From: Zancudomyces culisetae
Lineage: Eukaryota > Kickxellomycota > Harpellomycetes > Harpellales > Legeriomycetaceae
Direction: 5' to 3'
DNA: 20,087 bases
Assembly (NCBI GenBank): GCA_001969505.1
Contig: LSSK01000528.1
Location: 1-20,087, forward strand
Shown: piece by piece, positions 10,003 through 19,651 of the stretch
How positions within the stretch are numbered: position 1 is the first letter of the stretch
How the letters are laid out: each line of letters begins with the position of its first letter
Translations under genes and position numbers: made by a program
The notes under the pieces: generated by a model
Told to the model about the DNA's origin: nothing
The model's input: only the letters and a program-made list of their open reading frames with translations
Database searches by the model: none

Positions 10003-10569
10003 ATTTCTTTTCTGAAATGATATTATGAGCATGTTGTGATCTTATTATTTATAGAGCGTAGAGCCGTAGCTTGTATTAAAACGGAAGTATTTCAAAATAT
10101 AACTCGCTTATTTTACTGTATGTGTCCATACCTTGCAATAACAAGAGCCTTCTGTATTCAAAACCCGCCAAATGTATTGTTTTATCCTGTTTGATGATGT
10201 TCCTTCGATAATTCAATTACTTTGATAGAGTAATTTCAGTAGCTCGAGTTATTACACTTTAAAAAATATATATATATACAAAGTATTTCCCAGATCCTCA
10301 AAGATCAACAGTGGGATTGTATACGCGGTTGTATAGGTGTCCATACTGATACTTACTCCCTTTTAGCAGTAATTGTACTTCAAAACAGGTTACCAACTGT
10401 GTAGTGTATTAATTTTGCAGCACACGGATAAATATTAAAATTATTAGAATATGTAGGATCCGTGTGATGTTAATCTCTATAAAATACAAGGTCAACCCGA
10501 CACATCTCATTTTCTTGACTACTTGGTACTATATGTGTGATTATATATATACCTGCACTGTATTAAACA

Positions 10570-10604
10570 CAGCAACAACAACAATAATAATTATCATTAT
10601 TATA
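10570..10604 (+). repeat. CAA/AAT microsatellite with inverted symmetry
   Basis: CAACAACAACAATAATAA is followed by TTATCATTATTAT, so the AAT units and the ATT units can pair. It lies 56 bases before the start of the orphan membrane gene, in its probable 5' leader or promoter. Confidence 0.7.
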
Positions 10605-10659
10605 GGTGTGTTTGCTCTTAACAATTACAAGGTTTTAACATTTTGGGCAATTAAAAAAT

Positions 10660-12547
10660 ATGGATTTATACCCTACATTGAAGAACCCTGGAAAGGCCGC
10701 CAGAATTGTGTCTTTATTATTATGTATGGGACTTGCCGCATATGCAACTATATGTTTTTTAAGAGGCAGTGTTATCAGCCCAAGCCGTGTAAACGAGTTT
10801 TCGTTGACCTCTCTTGAGGGTTTGAATAGTTCACTTAGTCCGAGCACAAATAGTGAGTTTATACATTTATATTCATTTTTTTATTTTACTCGAAAGGTCT
10901 TTGTTGCTACCTACATATGAAAAAAGTAAAAAGTAAATATTTATCCTATTAATTTGAAATCTTTGCTAATGTATGCGAATACTAGAGCATAATAAAAGAA
11001 CACACTCCAAAGATGAAAAAATGATACCAGATATAAAGACAGCAGTGACCTTATTAGTTGATAATAGCCTTCGTGCGGTCGACCAAACCAGACATTTGGG
11101 CAGTTCTCTAGAAAACTTCCACACCATGTTGGTAAATTTTCTTGAAAATAAACTGATTGACTCTAGATTAGCTGAAGTTTCGAATAATGTCAAGATAAAC
11201 ACAAAACTGACCCGTGATTTCGAAAAGCAATTGTTGAATATCACAAAAGTATTAACTGACGAATTTACGCTCCCTCACGCAAATCAAAAAATTCTCAGTG
11301 CCGAACCAAGCTTGCACATTATGATCCAAGATAATGAACATGTTGGCCCAGGTTCGAAGCAGAGTCCTGGTAAAAAAACTACAACCAGTAGCAGAAAAAA
11401 CACCGATAAGACCCACTTTGGTATATATTATAATTTTTTACAAGAGTTGGAAAATGCCGAACTCAGTACAGCTATACTCCGCAACATGAAGATTATAGCA
11501 GAGTCATTATATCTTGTGTTAGCAAAATTACACTTGGGTATTGAAAGAGGACAAGCATTTTATCTGCTATTGCTAGACACATGTAGGAAATCCGTTAGCG
11601 CACTAACCTTAGCGACTACAGCTCTTGATGAAAGTAAAGCTTTTACTTCTAGCTTATATAGCATTGGAAAACTCAATCCTGTTAACCAAGACAATTTTGT
11701 GAAAGCTAAAACCAATACGGAGCATCGGATGGCAAACCTCATAATCGCAAAACACAGCCTTTCATTTGATACAAATGTTTTGAAAAGCTTGCTTTCCAAG
11801 CTTGAAGATTTTTTGTCACCGGATGCTCCGGGATCAGATGTAATTGATGAATATATGCTAGATAATGCAATTAAGATTATTAATATGTGTATTGATACTA
11901 TATCTTTGATGGATATACTTGTATGTCGAAGCGACGCTGCATTCAAGATATATTTTCATGTTATAAACTATTATCATGGCCTCGCCTTAAACCGTGTTCA
12001 TGTCCAAAAGAAAGGCTTAACTTCGGATTCAGATCCAGATTCACACAAAGGTATTGTGCCTGGCGGCGTTATTTCACCACTTGGCATGCAAGTTCTGGTC
12101 GAAATTAGCCTACTGTATGCATCCGCGAATCATCACTATAAATCCTCGAATAACCTACTCGATAAAATGGATACAGTTTGCAAGAAATACAAAGAAAGAC
12201 ACTTTGATCCGGCATTTTTGAACCCGCAAGTACCGATACATGAACGACACGAGAGCTCACGCCACTTCTATTTATCTCATCTTCGGCTGATGCACAGCTA
12301 CAAAGCCTATAGCAACGCTATGTGCATAAGACTAAAAACATATATAAACAGGATCCACACTTCAACTATTGCACCAGGGTTTGATGAGTATCTTTACTCA
12401 CATAAGATTTTAAAGAAGCTTTACAAAGGTACCTACGAAGATTTTATTGAACCACAAAAAATGATTAGTCTTCTTGAAAAAACTGTAAACAAGCTTACGA
12501 TACAGATAGATGAGTATAATTCAGTCATTTCAAGCTATCAGCATTAA
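10660..12547 (+). CDS. Unrecognised single-pass membrane protein, two exons
   Basis: Exon 1 (10660-10852) ends AAT A|GTGAGT; exon 2 (10986-12547) begins after TACTAG with AG CAT, so the split codon is AAG and the joined product has 584 residues. One transmembrane helix lies near the N-terminus (about 15-34, RIVSLLLCMGLAAYATICFL), preceded by a short basic segment, which suggests a type II signal-anchor protein with most of its mass in the lumen or outside. The rest looks mostly helical, with a heptad-like region about 85-160 (for example SRLAEVSNNVKINTKLT), a polar, probably disordered linker about 184-208 (GSKQSPGKKTTTSSRK), and further helical segments to the end. Sequons occur at Asn56 and in LNITK. 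I recognise no catalytic motif or family. The long frame and clean splice junction support a real gene; the function is unknown. Confidence 0.78.
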
Positions 12548-13813
12548 ACCTTTTTTCATTCAACAAAAAGAAAAAAGTATTTGTTGAGGGTATTGTAAGC
12601 TATACATACTTATCTAGCTAGTAGTGATTACTTTCATTATCAATCATTTTTTTATTCATTTAATTTCGGTTTTTTTTGCCAGATTATCTCATGATTAATA
12701 TAAAGGGTAATACATGTTTTTACTGTTTTGGGTTTCTGCTGTTACTTGCCCTAATGCAAAAGAGAAAGAGAAGAGAAAAGAGACAAGAAAAATAGAAAAA
12801 TAAAATAGAAAAAAAAGATCTGTACTTTGTTGAAAGCATAACAGCACTTGATGAATTATAAGCATATAGTAAAAGCGACCTGACACAAGTCATAGTAGAA
12901 AACTATGCTGTAGTTAGAACAGTAAGTTTTGCAATCATCTCGCAATTTTTAAATACTCTGTATATATCATCTCTGGTAGCAACGAAAAAAGCACTAGATA
13001 AATGTTATTGTTTGTATAGAACATCTAGCTCTGAACAGCAAATAAAAAGCAGATGTTTACTCTTGTGTACAGAAGGTTGTTTTTTCTGAATACGTGCTTC
13101 TGGTGCTGGTTGAGTTTGGTGATCTTTTAATAATCTTGCTATTGAAAGGTATTTTACTATTCTACATTTTTCATATCAAAGCAAGCATACAATTAACTAT
13201 TTTTATTTTTTTGGTGGGGTTGGCTTTAGTGGCGTATATGCAATAGCGGATTTCATAACCCGTTTAAACAGGCGCGAATTGAAGAATTGAACACAAAAAA
13301 CAATTGAGGGAAGGTCCCATAGAGTTGCAGATTTTAAAACAAATTACCAAACCTGGTGTCGGCGTTTCACAAAACAAATTTTGCTACACCAAATAGTTGT
13401 AATGTGTAGAACAATTTAACACATTTTAATTCTAAAGCTTAAACGAAATATTCCTTTAGATTTTATCAAGATTAAAATTCACAGTCCCTTTGATTGCCTC
13501 TTATATATATCAGAGAAACAGATAAAAGGACTACTTTTATTTAGCGGAAAGCTCTTCTATTTTATACGAGAAGAAGTTAGTATTAAAAAAAGGTAAAATT
13601 GCTTTAAAACATTTCCAATCTAGAATTTCGAGGACAAAACATTCAATATTAGTGTTGTTTTATCAATAAGCACATTTAACGTTTATCGAATGATGGTCTG
13701 TACAATATGCATTACGATGCTTTTGCATAGACACGAGTGTAATTAGGATAAAAAATTAAAATATCATAGCCGAATTTTAGATAATAGAACAAAAAAACGA
13801 TAACTTAATAAGG
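12548..13813. other. Gap between orphan membrane gene and UBC13
   Basis: AT-rich spacer containing the 3' end of the orphan gene and the UBC13 promoter. The main landmark is a purine tract (12758-12819). Around 13050-13250 there are short hydrophobic frames, such as a 25-codon ATG frame near 13052, with no domain or clear exon structure. I see no RNA gene. Confidence 0.55.
12758..12819 (+). repeat. Purine (A/G) tract
   Basis: About 60 bases almost without pyrimidines (AAAAGAGAAAGAGAAGAGAA and on). Such tracts can exclude nucleosomes; no specific role is claimed here. Confidence 0.7.
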
Positions 13814-14535
13814 ATGAATAGCATTGTATCAAAAAGAATCCAAAAGGTATTATATAATAGTTTTAATTTTCAGAAAAAAAGATATATACATACAATCCTT
13901 CATCCTTTAGTAGCAATGCGTAATCGAAAAAAAAAACTAAATTAATCAATAGGAGATTGAAAGATTGAACAAAGATCCTGTTCCAGGAATTATTGCCGTG
14001 CCACATGAAGACAATATACGATATTTTAGTGTAGAAATGGATGGACCTACACAATCACCGTACGAAGGTATTTTTTAATTACAATAGTATTGAAGTAAAA
14101 TGTGAATCGTAAAACGGCAAGCGTGAATCATGACTCCATACGTTTAGGTGGAAAGTTTAAGTTGGAGCTGTTTTTACCAGAAGAATACCCAATGGGCCCA
14201 CCAAAAGTCAGATTTATGACTAAGATCTATCATCCGAACACCGACAAGCTGGGTAGAATATGTTTAGATATCTTGAAAGGTTCGTATACCCACTGCTTTC
14301 TACTCATTTGGATTTAACACTAACACCAAACAAACTAAATAATTTCAATACTATATTTTTAGATCGGTGGTCACCTGCCTTACAGATTAGGACTGTCCTG
14401 CTGTCGATTCAGGCCCTGCTTTCAGCACCAAATCCCGATGATCCTTTGGCTAATGATGTCGCAGATCACTGGAAGACAAACGAGAAGGAGGCTATTGAGA
14501 CAGCCAGGGAATGGACTAGAAAATATGCATGCTAA
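13814..14535 (+). CDS. UBC13: Ubiquitin-conjugating enzyme Ubc13 (UBE2N), four exons
   Basis: Exons 13814-13846, 13953-14067, 14148-14279 and 14363-14535 join in frame to 150 residues, close to the 152 of human UBE2N. The UBC fold is complete: [12 protein letters not shown], the HPN motif (78-80) and the catalytic Cys88 in GRICLDIL. Ubc13-specific features are present: Glu56 and Phe58 at the Mms2/Uev1 interface, Met65 and Ser97 at the RING-binding surface, and the near-invariant [14 protein letters not shown] loop. With a Uev partner it builds Lys63-linked chains for error-free DNA damage tolerance (PCNA) and signalling. Introns are 106, 80 and 83 nt. The third donor (GTTCGT) is unusual, but the junction restores Asp94-Arg95-Trp96 exactly as expected. 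Conserved leucines here use CTG, which supports the standard code. Confidence 0.97.
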
Positions 14536-14763
14536 CTTTATTTGTTCTAATTTTTTCACTGAATTTGTCTGTTCTATAACCTAACTTTAACATAAAACTT
14601 GCTAATAACATTCAATTAAATGACTTGAATACTACTTGTCTTTTGCTTTATTTTTGCATAAAAGTTTGTCGGATGAGCTGGCAAAGCTGAAAGGAAGAGA
14701 GAAAGAGGTAAAGGGAATAGCGATGTTCCATTCTCCTTGAATACTCGCATATCTAGAGCCATT

Positions 14764-15355
14764 TTACCATCTTTTCTTTACCTATGTAAACAAAGAGAAT
14801 TTGGGATTAAGTAATACACCATTTGTACACTTGGTGGAAAGATCATTTTATTCAAATTCTTATTAGGGCTGATTGAATCAACAATTGTTATTCTTACCAC
14901 ATTCTGGACACAAGCTTTAAAAGCCTGGAATTCTTTTAAACATTTATCTCGGCTTATGTTTTCCATGTTGCTTGCTACACATTTTCCATACGCTATTGAC
15001 TATTATATATGAAATTGCATATATTTGGATGGGGTAAGTAAATGTACAAAATGATAGGATGTCCAAGTGGATACTGATTTTCATAATAGCCCTTGTGGCT
15101 AGAACATTTGATCAACACTAGCTTTACCATTGCAAACAAATTTTATTTGTTCCGTTGCAAACACATTTTCGAGATTGTACTTTTTTTTACAAAGGTTAAA
15201 GTAGAAGTAGAATGCAGGACGAGAAAGGTTGGGAGAAGAGAAGACAAGAGAAGAAATAATGAATTGATAAAAAAACATGAGTTTGTATTACTTACCTGTT
15301 GGCCACATTTTGAGACACCCTCGCCTAGCTTCTGGACAAGGTAATTTCGTTTCAT
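14764..15355 (-). CDS. NDUFAF8: NDUFAF8-like twin CX9C complex I assembly factor
   Basis: Three minus-strand exons: 15355-15296, 14999-14898 and 14781-14764, totalling 59 residues. Exon 1 ends KCGQQ at GTAAGT; splicing to SIAYGKC restores C-x9-C, and the second pair is C-LKEFQAFKA-C. The motif pair AYGKCV and SRDKCLKEFQAFKAC matches NDUFAF8 (AYGRCV, SKD..C..EFEALRSC). A last exon adds VKKRW and the stop, typical of small CHCH tails; without splicing a 28-residue unrelated tail would follow. Twin CX9C proteins are imported into the mitochondrial intermembrane space by Mia40; NDUFAF8 works with NDUFAF5 in complex I assembly by family knowledge. Introns are 296 and 116 nt; the first carries a long purine tract on the plus strand. 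Convergent with UBC13, 228 bases apart. Another CHCH protein remains possible. Confidence 0.82.
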
Positions 15356-15778
15356 GATTTTATTGACTGTTGTCGGTTTTGGATTTTATTAGAAGTATTG
15401 TTTTATGAAAACTGAGTTGACAAAAAAGCCTAAAATTGTTCTTTTATTGCTTTTGGTTGCTAGATAATATCAGAATGAATATGATCAAATAGATTCAAAA
15501 AAAATCGAGTCCAAATTGGCTCAATACCAGACCATCAAAATTTATGCAACCCAAGAATAATATGGGCCTAAAAAAATGTTTCTGTAATGTGCTTTTATTA
15601 AAATAATTGAACTACGTGAAAGCGGGTTCAACTGGTTTTAAAAATGTGAATAAGGTCTCGAAATACTCCCGCCATGATAGTTGCTCTTGGCTAAATAGAC
15701 TCAATACAGTCTAAACTGTAATTTAATCTGTTTTGACATTGAAAAAATAAACGTATCTTTAAAAAAGACAAAATAAAA
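15356..15778. other. Gap between NDUFAF8-like and TVP15-like genes
   Basis: AT-rich spacer with the promoter of the NDUFAF8-like gene and the 3' end of the TVP15-like gene, both on the minus strand. No coding, RNA or repeat feature stands out. Confidence 0.6.
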
Positions 15779-16292
15779 CTAGTACATGGCGATCCGAGAG
15801 TTGCGGAGAATAACCAAAAAAAACCCTATAACAATAAGTAAGCTTCCAGCCAAGTCGAGCAAAGCAGTGTTGTTGATTGTAATCATGCCCAATATTATAT
15901 AGTACGCTCCCCTTCCTGTTGCAGTATAGAGGAAATGATAGTGTTTTGCAAACATTTTTGACCTGTTAAACTCTGCTCTTATAATCAGAACTACATTTGC
16001 CCTATATGATATAAATAAATACAGATAAGTATGCATTTTTTTAGGCTTTTGAGGGAAATACATGTAAAACCATATTGTATGAAGAGTCGCAAACTACAGT
16101 CAATTGAAATGATTCCAAATAAAACACTTACAGTAATGCAAAGCTGTGGACAATGGCTGCTGGGTTGAAATGCATGAAAAATAGTACTGCAGCCCCGAGT
16201 ATAATAAGGCTTGTAACGATATTTATGACCTTGGTCAAGATTGTGCTTTTTGTTTGGCATTTGGTTGTTGGTTCGCATATACCTTCGTCCAT
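15779..16292 (-). CDS. TVP15: TVP15 / COPI-associated-like Golgi membrane protein
   Basis: Exon 1 (16292-16132) begins MDEGICEPTTKCQTK and ends TTA CT|GTAAGT; exon 2 (16001-15779) follows a CATATAG acceptor and starts with G GCA AAT, giving 127 residues. Four membrane segments are visible: VINIVTSLIILGAAVLFFM (22-40), about 46-60 across the splice site, one starting in the conserved GRGAYYIILGMI block, and LLDLAGSLLIVIGFFLVIL near the C-terminus. The FLYTATGRGAYYIILG segment matches the core FLxxxxGRG motif of COPI-associated/Tvp15 proteins, whose yeast member (143 residues) lives in late Golgi vesicles and interacts with Yip-family proteins. The topology and length fit. The exon 2 start is inferred from phase and the acceptor, and the family call rests mainly on GRG plus topology. 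Confidence 0.65.
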
Positions 16293-17292
16293 TTTGTTTT
16301 TTGCTGGGTTATGTTTTTTTATTAAGATGGCTAAAAGATGATGTTGTGATGCACAATACTAGGGATATAGTAAGATTGAACTGATATTTTCGTGAGATGG
16401 TATGGGGTTTGAAAGTGAAAGATACGTTTTTTTTATTTATGTTGAATGGATGATGTTGAAGTATTTGTTTTTTTGAAGAAAGTTCTCTTGTTTTATACTT
16501 TTCTGAGATTACTTGTCTCTAACATTCAAAAACATAAGAATACATTTAGTACCTAGCATTCATTATTGGAAATTTTTTTTGTTTTAAAATGTAAAGGCAA
16601 AATGAAAGGCTTGAGTATTCTCTTTTTCAATTTGCAAAGGTATTTGAATTGCAGTTATTGATGAGGGAATGGGTTCTTTTTATTAGACTAAAAATCTGGG
16701 AATAATAACAATTAATATACTAGGAAAAAATCAACGGCTAAAGCTCATCGCTATATTATAATAACAACATGAGCGCATTTATACTGGAAATTTTATAAAT
16801 GGTTGTGTTTAACTCGATCTGTAAAAAAGGTATTTTTTTCTTTTCAACAGGGTACAACCAAAAGTAATTATCAGCAAACATCAGGTTGTTGATAAATTGT
16901 GACTTTAAAGGCTCGTTTATACAAAGAATCTTCTCAAAACTATTTATTTTAGATTGAAATTATTGAGGTGGTTGTGATATTGGTATTCTAAGCCCACTTT
17001 GAAATGATCAAAGCAAAAAAAAAGAGCACCAATGCTTTGTCAATGTGTATTTATACAATAGGTGTATTAAAATTGTGAACATAGGTTATAGATACAGTGT
17101 GAAATTCAATAAACTGGATTGCTGAATGGTATGTATATAGATATAGCGCAGAGTTGTAACCATAAGGTCTGAGTTATAGAGTATATACATAATAAACAAG
17201 CACAATGTAACTACAGGCAAACAAAACTGTCGTGGTATATAATTTCGAATATCTTGAAAGATATTGGAAACATACAGCATGTTATAACCTCA

Positions 17293-17331
17293 CTCATTTT
17301 CTTCTCTTCTCCTTTCCTTCTTTTTTTACAG
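17293..17331 (+). promoter_or_regulatory. Pyrimidine tract ending in ACAG, upstream of eL8
   Basis: Thirty-five bases of nearly pure C/T run into ACAG|G. It could be a T-rich promoter element of a ribosomal protein gene or the acceptor of a 5' UTR intron. Only a transcript would decide. Confidence 0.35.
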
Positions 17332-17473
17332 GCTACTTACATTTATTTACTACCCAAGCTACAAGAGGGCAACACATAGTTATAGTAAGCGAAGGTGAGG
17401 ATAGTTAAGGATAGCAAAATCAAAATTAGAAATGGTAGAAAAAGTAACAAACCGTTTTCATTGGACAAATAAT

Positions 17474-17485
17474 AAATGGCCATTT
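17474..17485. promoter_or_regulatory. Palindrome AAATGGCCATTT
   Basis: A perfect 12-base palindrome about 210 bases upstream of the eL8 start. A binding site for a dimeric factor is possible; there is no matching known site that I can name. Confidence 0.3.
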
Positions 17486-17692
17486 GTTAGGAGCACCATC
17501 ATTCTAATGGAGCCATTCATTGCTCAAAGCAATAAATTTTTTTTTCAAATCAACTAACTAGAAGGGATTCAAAAAAAAAATTAAATAAAATTTTTTACAC
17601 AGCTAAACAAGACTTAAAAAGAAAAGATTCTAATCTTGTTTCATTCAGTTTCTTTTAATTGCAAGAAAGGGATATACTAGCGGACATAAAAA

Positions 17693-19426
17693 ATGGCACC
17701 AGTAAAGAAGGTAACAAAGGGAAAGAAGGTAGCAGCAGCACCACAATCCGGAAAGGGAAAGAAGGGACAATCCAGCGTTGCCCAGAAGAACCCACTCTTC
17801 GAGAAGCGCAGCAGAAACTTTGGAATTGGACAAGCAATCCAACCAAAGGTTGATCTCTCAAGATACGTCAAATGGCCACAGTACGTTAGATTGCAACGTC
17901 AAAAGAAGATTTTGATGATGAGATTGAAGGTCCCACCAGCTATCAATCAATTCTCACAAGTCTTGGACAAGAACACCGCTTCACAATTGTTCAGAATTGC
18001 AAAGAAGTACAGACCAGAGAGCAAGGTTGAAAAGAAGCAGAGACTTGCCGGTCAAGCACAAAAGATTGCCGCAGGCGAGAAGGCCGAGTCCGAGAAGCCA
18101 AGTGTCATCAAATACGGAATCAACCACATTACTAATTTGGTTGAAAGCAAGAAGGCTAAGTTGGTGGTGATCGCTAATGATGTTGACCCAATTGAGGTAC
18201 ATTATCTTGAAATTTTATTTTATTTAAGGAGTATACACAGGGAGTGATAGGAGCAGTGTATTACTACTGTTTTATGAAATCAAGGAGCGTATGGTTTTGT
18301 CTCTTTACAACCATTCTGCTGTTTCGGACAATTCAAGCATATCTTTGAACCAAGCCGTGTTTTTTTGGAAACGTAATTACGTGGACTTGGGCCGGAGTTA
18401 CCGTTTGGTTTGGACGCATGTGGATCGAAGACGTGTTTTACAAAGTAAATCAGTTCTTCATTTACATGGATTTGGTGCAGTCTACTAGATTTTTTTTGCT
18501 AGTGATGACTGAATGCTTAAAGCGATCGATAGTGTGACTGGTGTATGGCAATTGTGTTTAAATAGGCAACGTGTTATGCGTATTCTATACATAATAGCTA
18601 TATCCAGTAACATAATGACCCACCGAATGCAAACATGTTGCATTTACACTTTATTTTTATACATTAATTATATTTGATTATGAAGAGGTGTGTGTAATTT
18701 TGCAGGTGGTGTATATATGAAGACATCGTCATTTGAAATCGGGTAAAGGGGTTGATGTACATTCATTAGTCACAATATGATGTATGTATTGGACCCGTTT
18801 ACTTGGTTTTGTCGTTCATATTGCATCACTTGTATTATTAAGTATTATGTCTACTGTTTTGTATTTAAAGCTTTTTTCTGCTCTGGAAAAATGCCGAATT
18901 TCAAATTAGTGACACTCTTCTATATCATTACGCTAGGTAAGTGTCAGTGGTGTAGTATCGTAATTTTTTTACATTTGGTTGGTCATTTCTCACACTATGG
19001 TTGCAGTCACAAAGCAATGTGGCTTATCTGCTTTTCAATACCTGGAGTTGTCTCTATTCTCTTAATTGCTACCTCTATCCGATAGATGTTCTAACCATTA
19101 TTTTTGATTTGATATTATAGCTCGTTTTGTGGTTGCCAGCTCTTTGCAGAAAGATGGGAGTCCCATACTGCATTGTTAAAGGAAAGGCTAGACTTGGTAC
19201 ATTGATCCACAAGAAGACCGCTACCGCAGTTGCCTTCACCTCAGTGAACGACGAAGACAAGCAGTCATTCGCCGCTTTGGTGTCAGCAGTCAACGAGAAC
19301 TTTGCCGCTAGAACCGATGATATTAGAAAGACATGGGGTGGTGGTATCATGGGAGTCAAGTCCAGAGCAGCTGCTGCCAAGAAACAAAAGGCAATCAGCC
19401 GTGATACTCTCAAGATCAATGTATAA
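17693..19426 (+). CDS. RPL8: 60S ribosomal protein eL8 (RPL8/RPL7A), two exons
   Basis: Exon 1 (17693-18196) ends ...ANDVDPIE; exon 2 (19121-19426) begins [20 protein letters not shown], restoring the invariant core of the L7Ae-type RNA-binding domain. The joined protein has 269 residues, close to 266 in human RPL7A. Diagnostic blocks include [49 protein letters not shown] and the C-terminal [11 protein letters not shown]. eL8 is a structural protein of the large subunit that binds 25S rRNA near 5.8S. The lysine-rich N-terminal tail is normal for the family. The intron is 924 nt, many times longer than others in the window; its donor is GTACAT, and TTCTAAC near 19090 is a good branch-point candidate before GATATTATAG. 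Codon use is biased to C-ending and AAG codons, as expected for high expression. AATAAA follows at 19478. Confidence 0.97.
18197..19120 (+). other. Long intron of the eL8 gene
   Basis: This intron is about 924 nt, against 68-296 nt for the others seen here, and is less AT-rich than the intergenic DNA. It holds a 12-base palindrome ACGTAATTACGT (18371-18382), a 7-bp stem with a 5-base loop (18626-18644), a box C-like GTGATGA (18502-18508), and an internal consensus donor GTAAGT at 18937 with a matching acceptor at 19006. In animals the orthologous gene hosts snoRNAs; whether this one does is unproven. Confidence 0.7.
18626..18644 (+). repeat. Small perfect hairpin in the eL8 intron
   Basis: AATGCAA and TTGCATT flank the loop ACATG, followed by TACACT. 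It could be part of an intronic structured RNA; short stems like this also arise by chance. Confidence 0.4.
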
Positions 19427-19589
19427 GTTTTTTTCGAATCTTTGTTGTTGGTTTTTATATTTTGCTTCATTAAATATAATAAAGTGAAATATATTTGTTC
19501 TTGTATTTATCTAATGTTCTAACTAATTTGTAATACAATTTTAATAAAGACTCTCTTAACTTTGTAAAAAAACTTTTCTTCTGAATCAA

Positions 19590-19594
19590 CCAAT
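19590..19594 (+). promoter_or_regulatory. CCAAT box upstream of the right-edge gene
   Basis: CCAAT within ATCAACCAATCAGATT lies 58 bases before the ATG at 19652. It matches the binding core of the fungal HAP/CBC complex; use here is inferred. Confidence 0.45.
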
Positions 19595-19651
19595 CAGATT
19601 GCAGCGTTTTTTAAGATAAGTATACAGTTTTTAACAGCAAATTCAGCAACA

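Larger units (their letters stand above)
9229..10659. other. Divergent intergenic region, eIF1A / orphan membrane gene
   Basis: This spacer holds both promoters. It contains TA microsatellites near 9719-9748 and 10265-10279, a CAA/AAT tract near 10570-10604, and the G-run/C-run structure listed separately. A plus frame at 9646-9954 is mostly microsatellite-encoded (tyrosine/isoleucine runs), but its last 45 codons follow a good acceptor-like TTTTATCAAATTGCAG and look more protein-like. I could not connect it to upstream exons, so it is left uncalled. Confidence 0.5.
16293..17692. other. Long intergenic region upstream of the eL8 gene
   Basis: About 1.4 kb shared by the promoters of the divergent TVP15-like and eL8 genes. 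No convincing gene was found. Landmarks are a pyrimidine tract ending in ACAG (17293-17331), a 12-base palindrome AAATGGCCATTT (17474-17485) and A/T runs at 17538-17590 near the probable start of eL8 transcription. Short frames on both strands have no recognisable features. Confidence 0.55.

Noticed and set aside
11560..11946. Minus-strand 128-codon frame inside the orphan membrane gene
   Set aside because: It is antisense to a long coding exon and looks like a shadow frame.
13052..13250. Hydrophobic short frames that might form a small membrane protein
   Set aside because: Stops interrupt each frame and the splice options do not give one consistent product.
14659..14744. Short coding-like stretch SLSDELAKLKGREKE after UBC13
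   Set aside because: No start, no acceptor-donor frame and no family match; it lies in the convergent 3' regions.
18502..18512. Adjacent GTGATGA and CTGA as box C and box D of a snoRNA
   Set aside because: The two boxes touch, leaving no room for a guide; no other convincing box D was seen at the usual distance.
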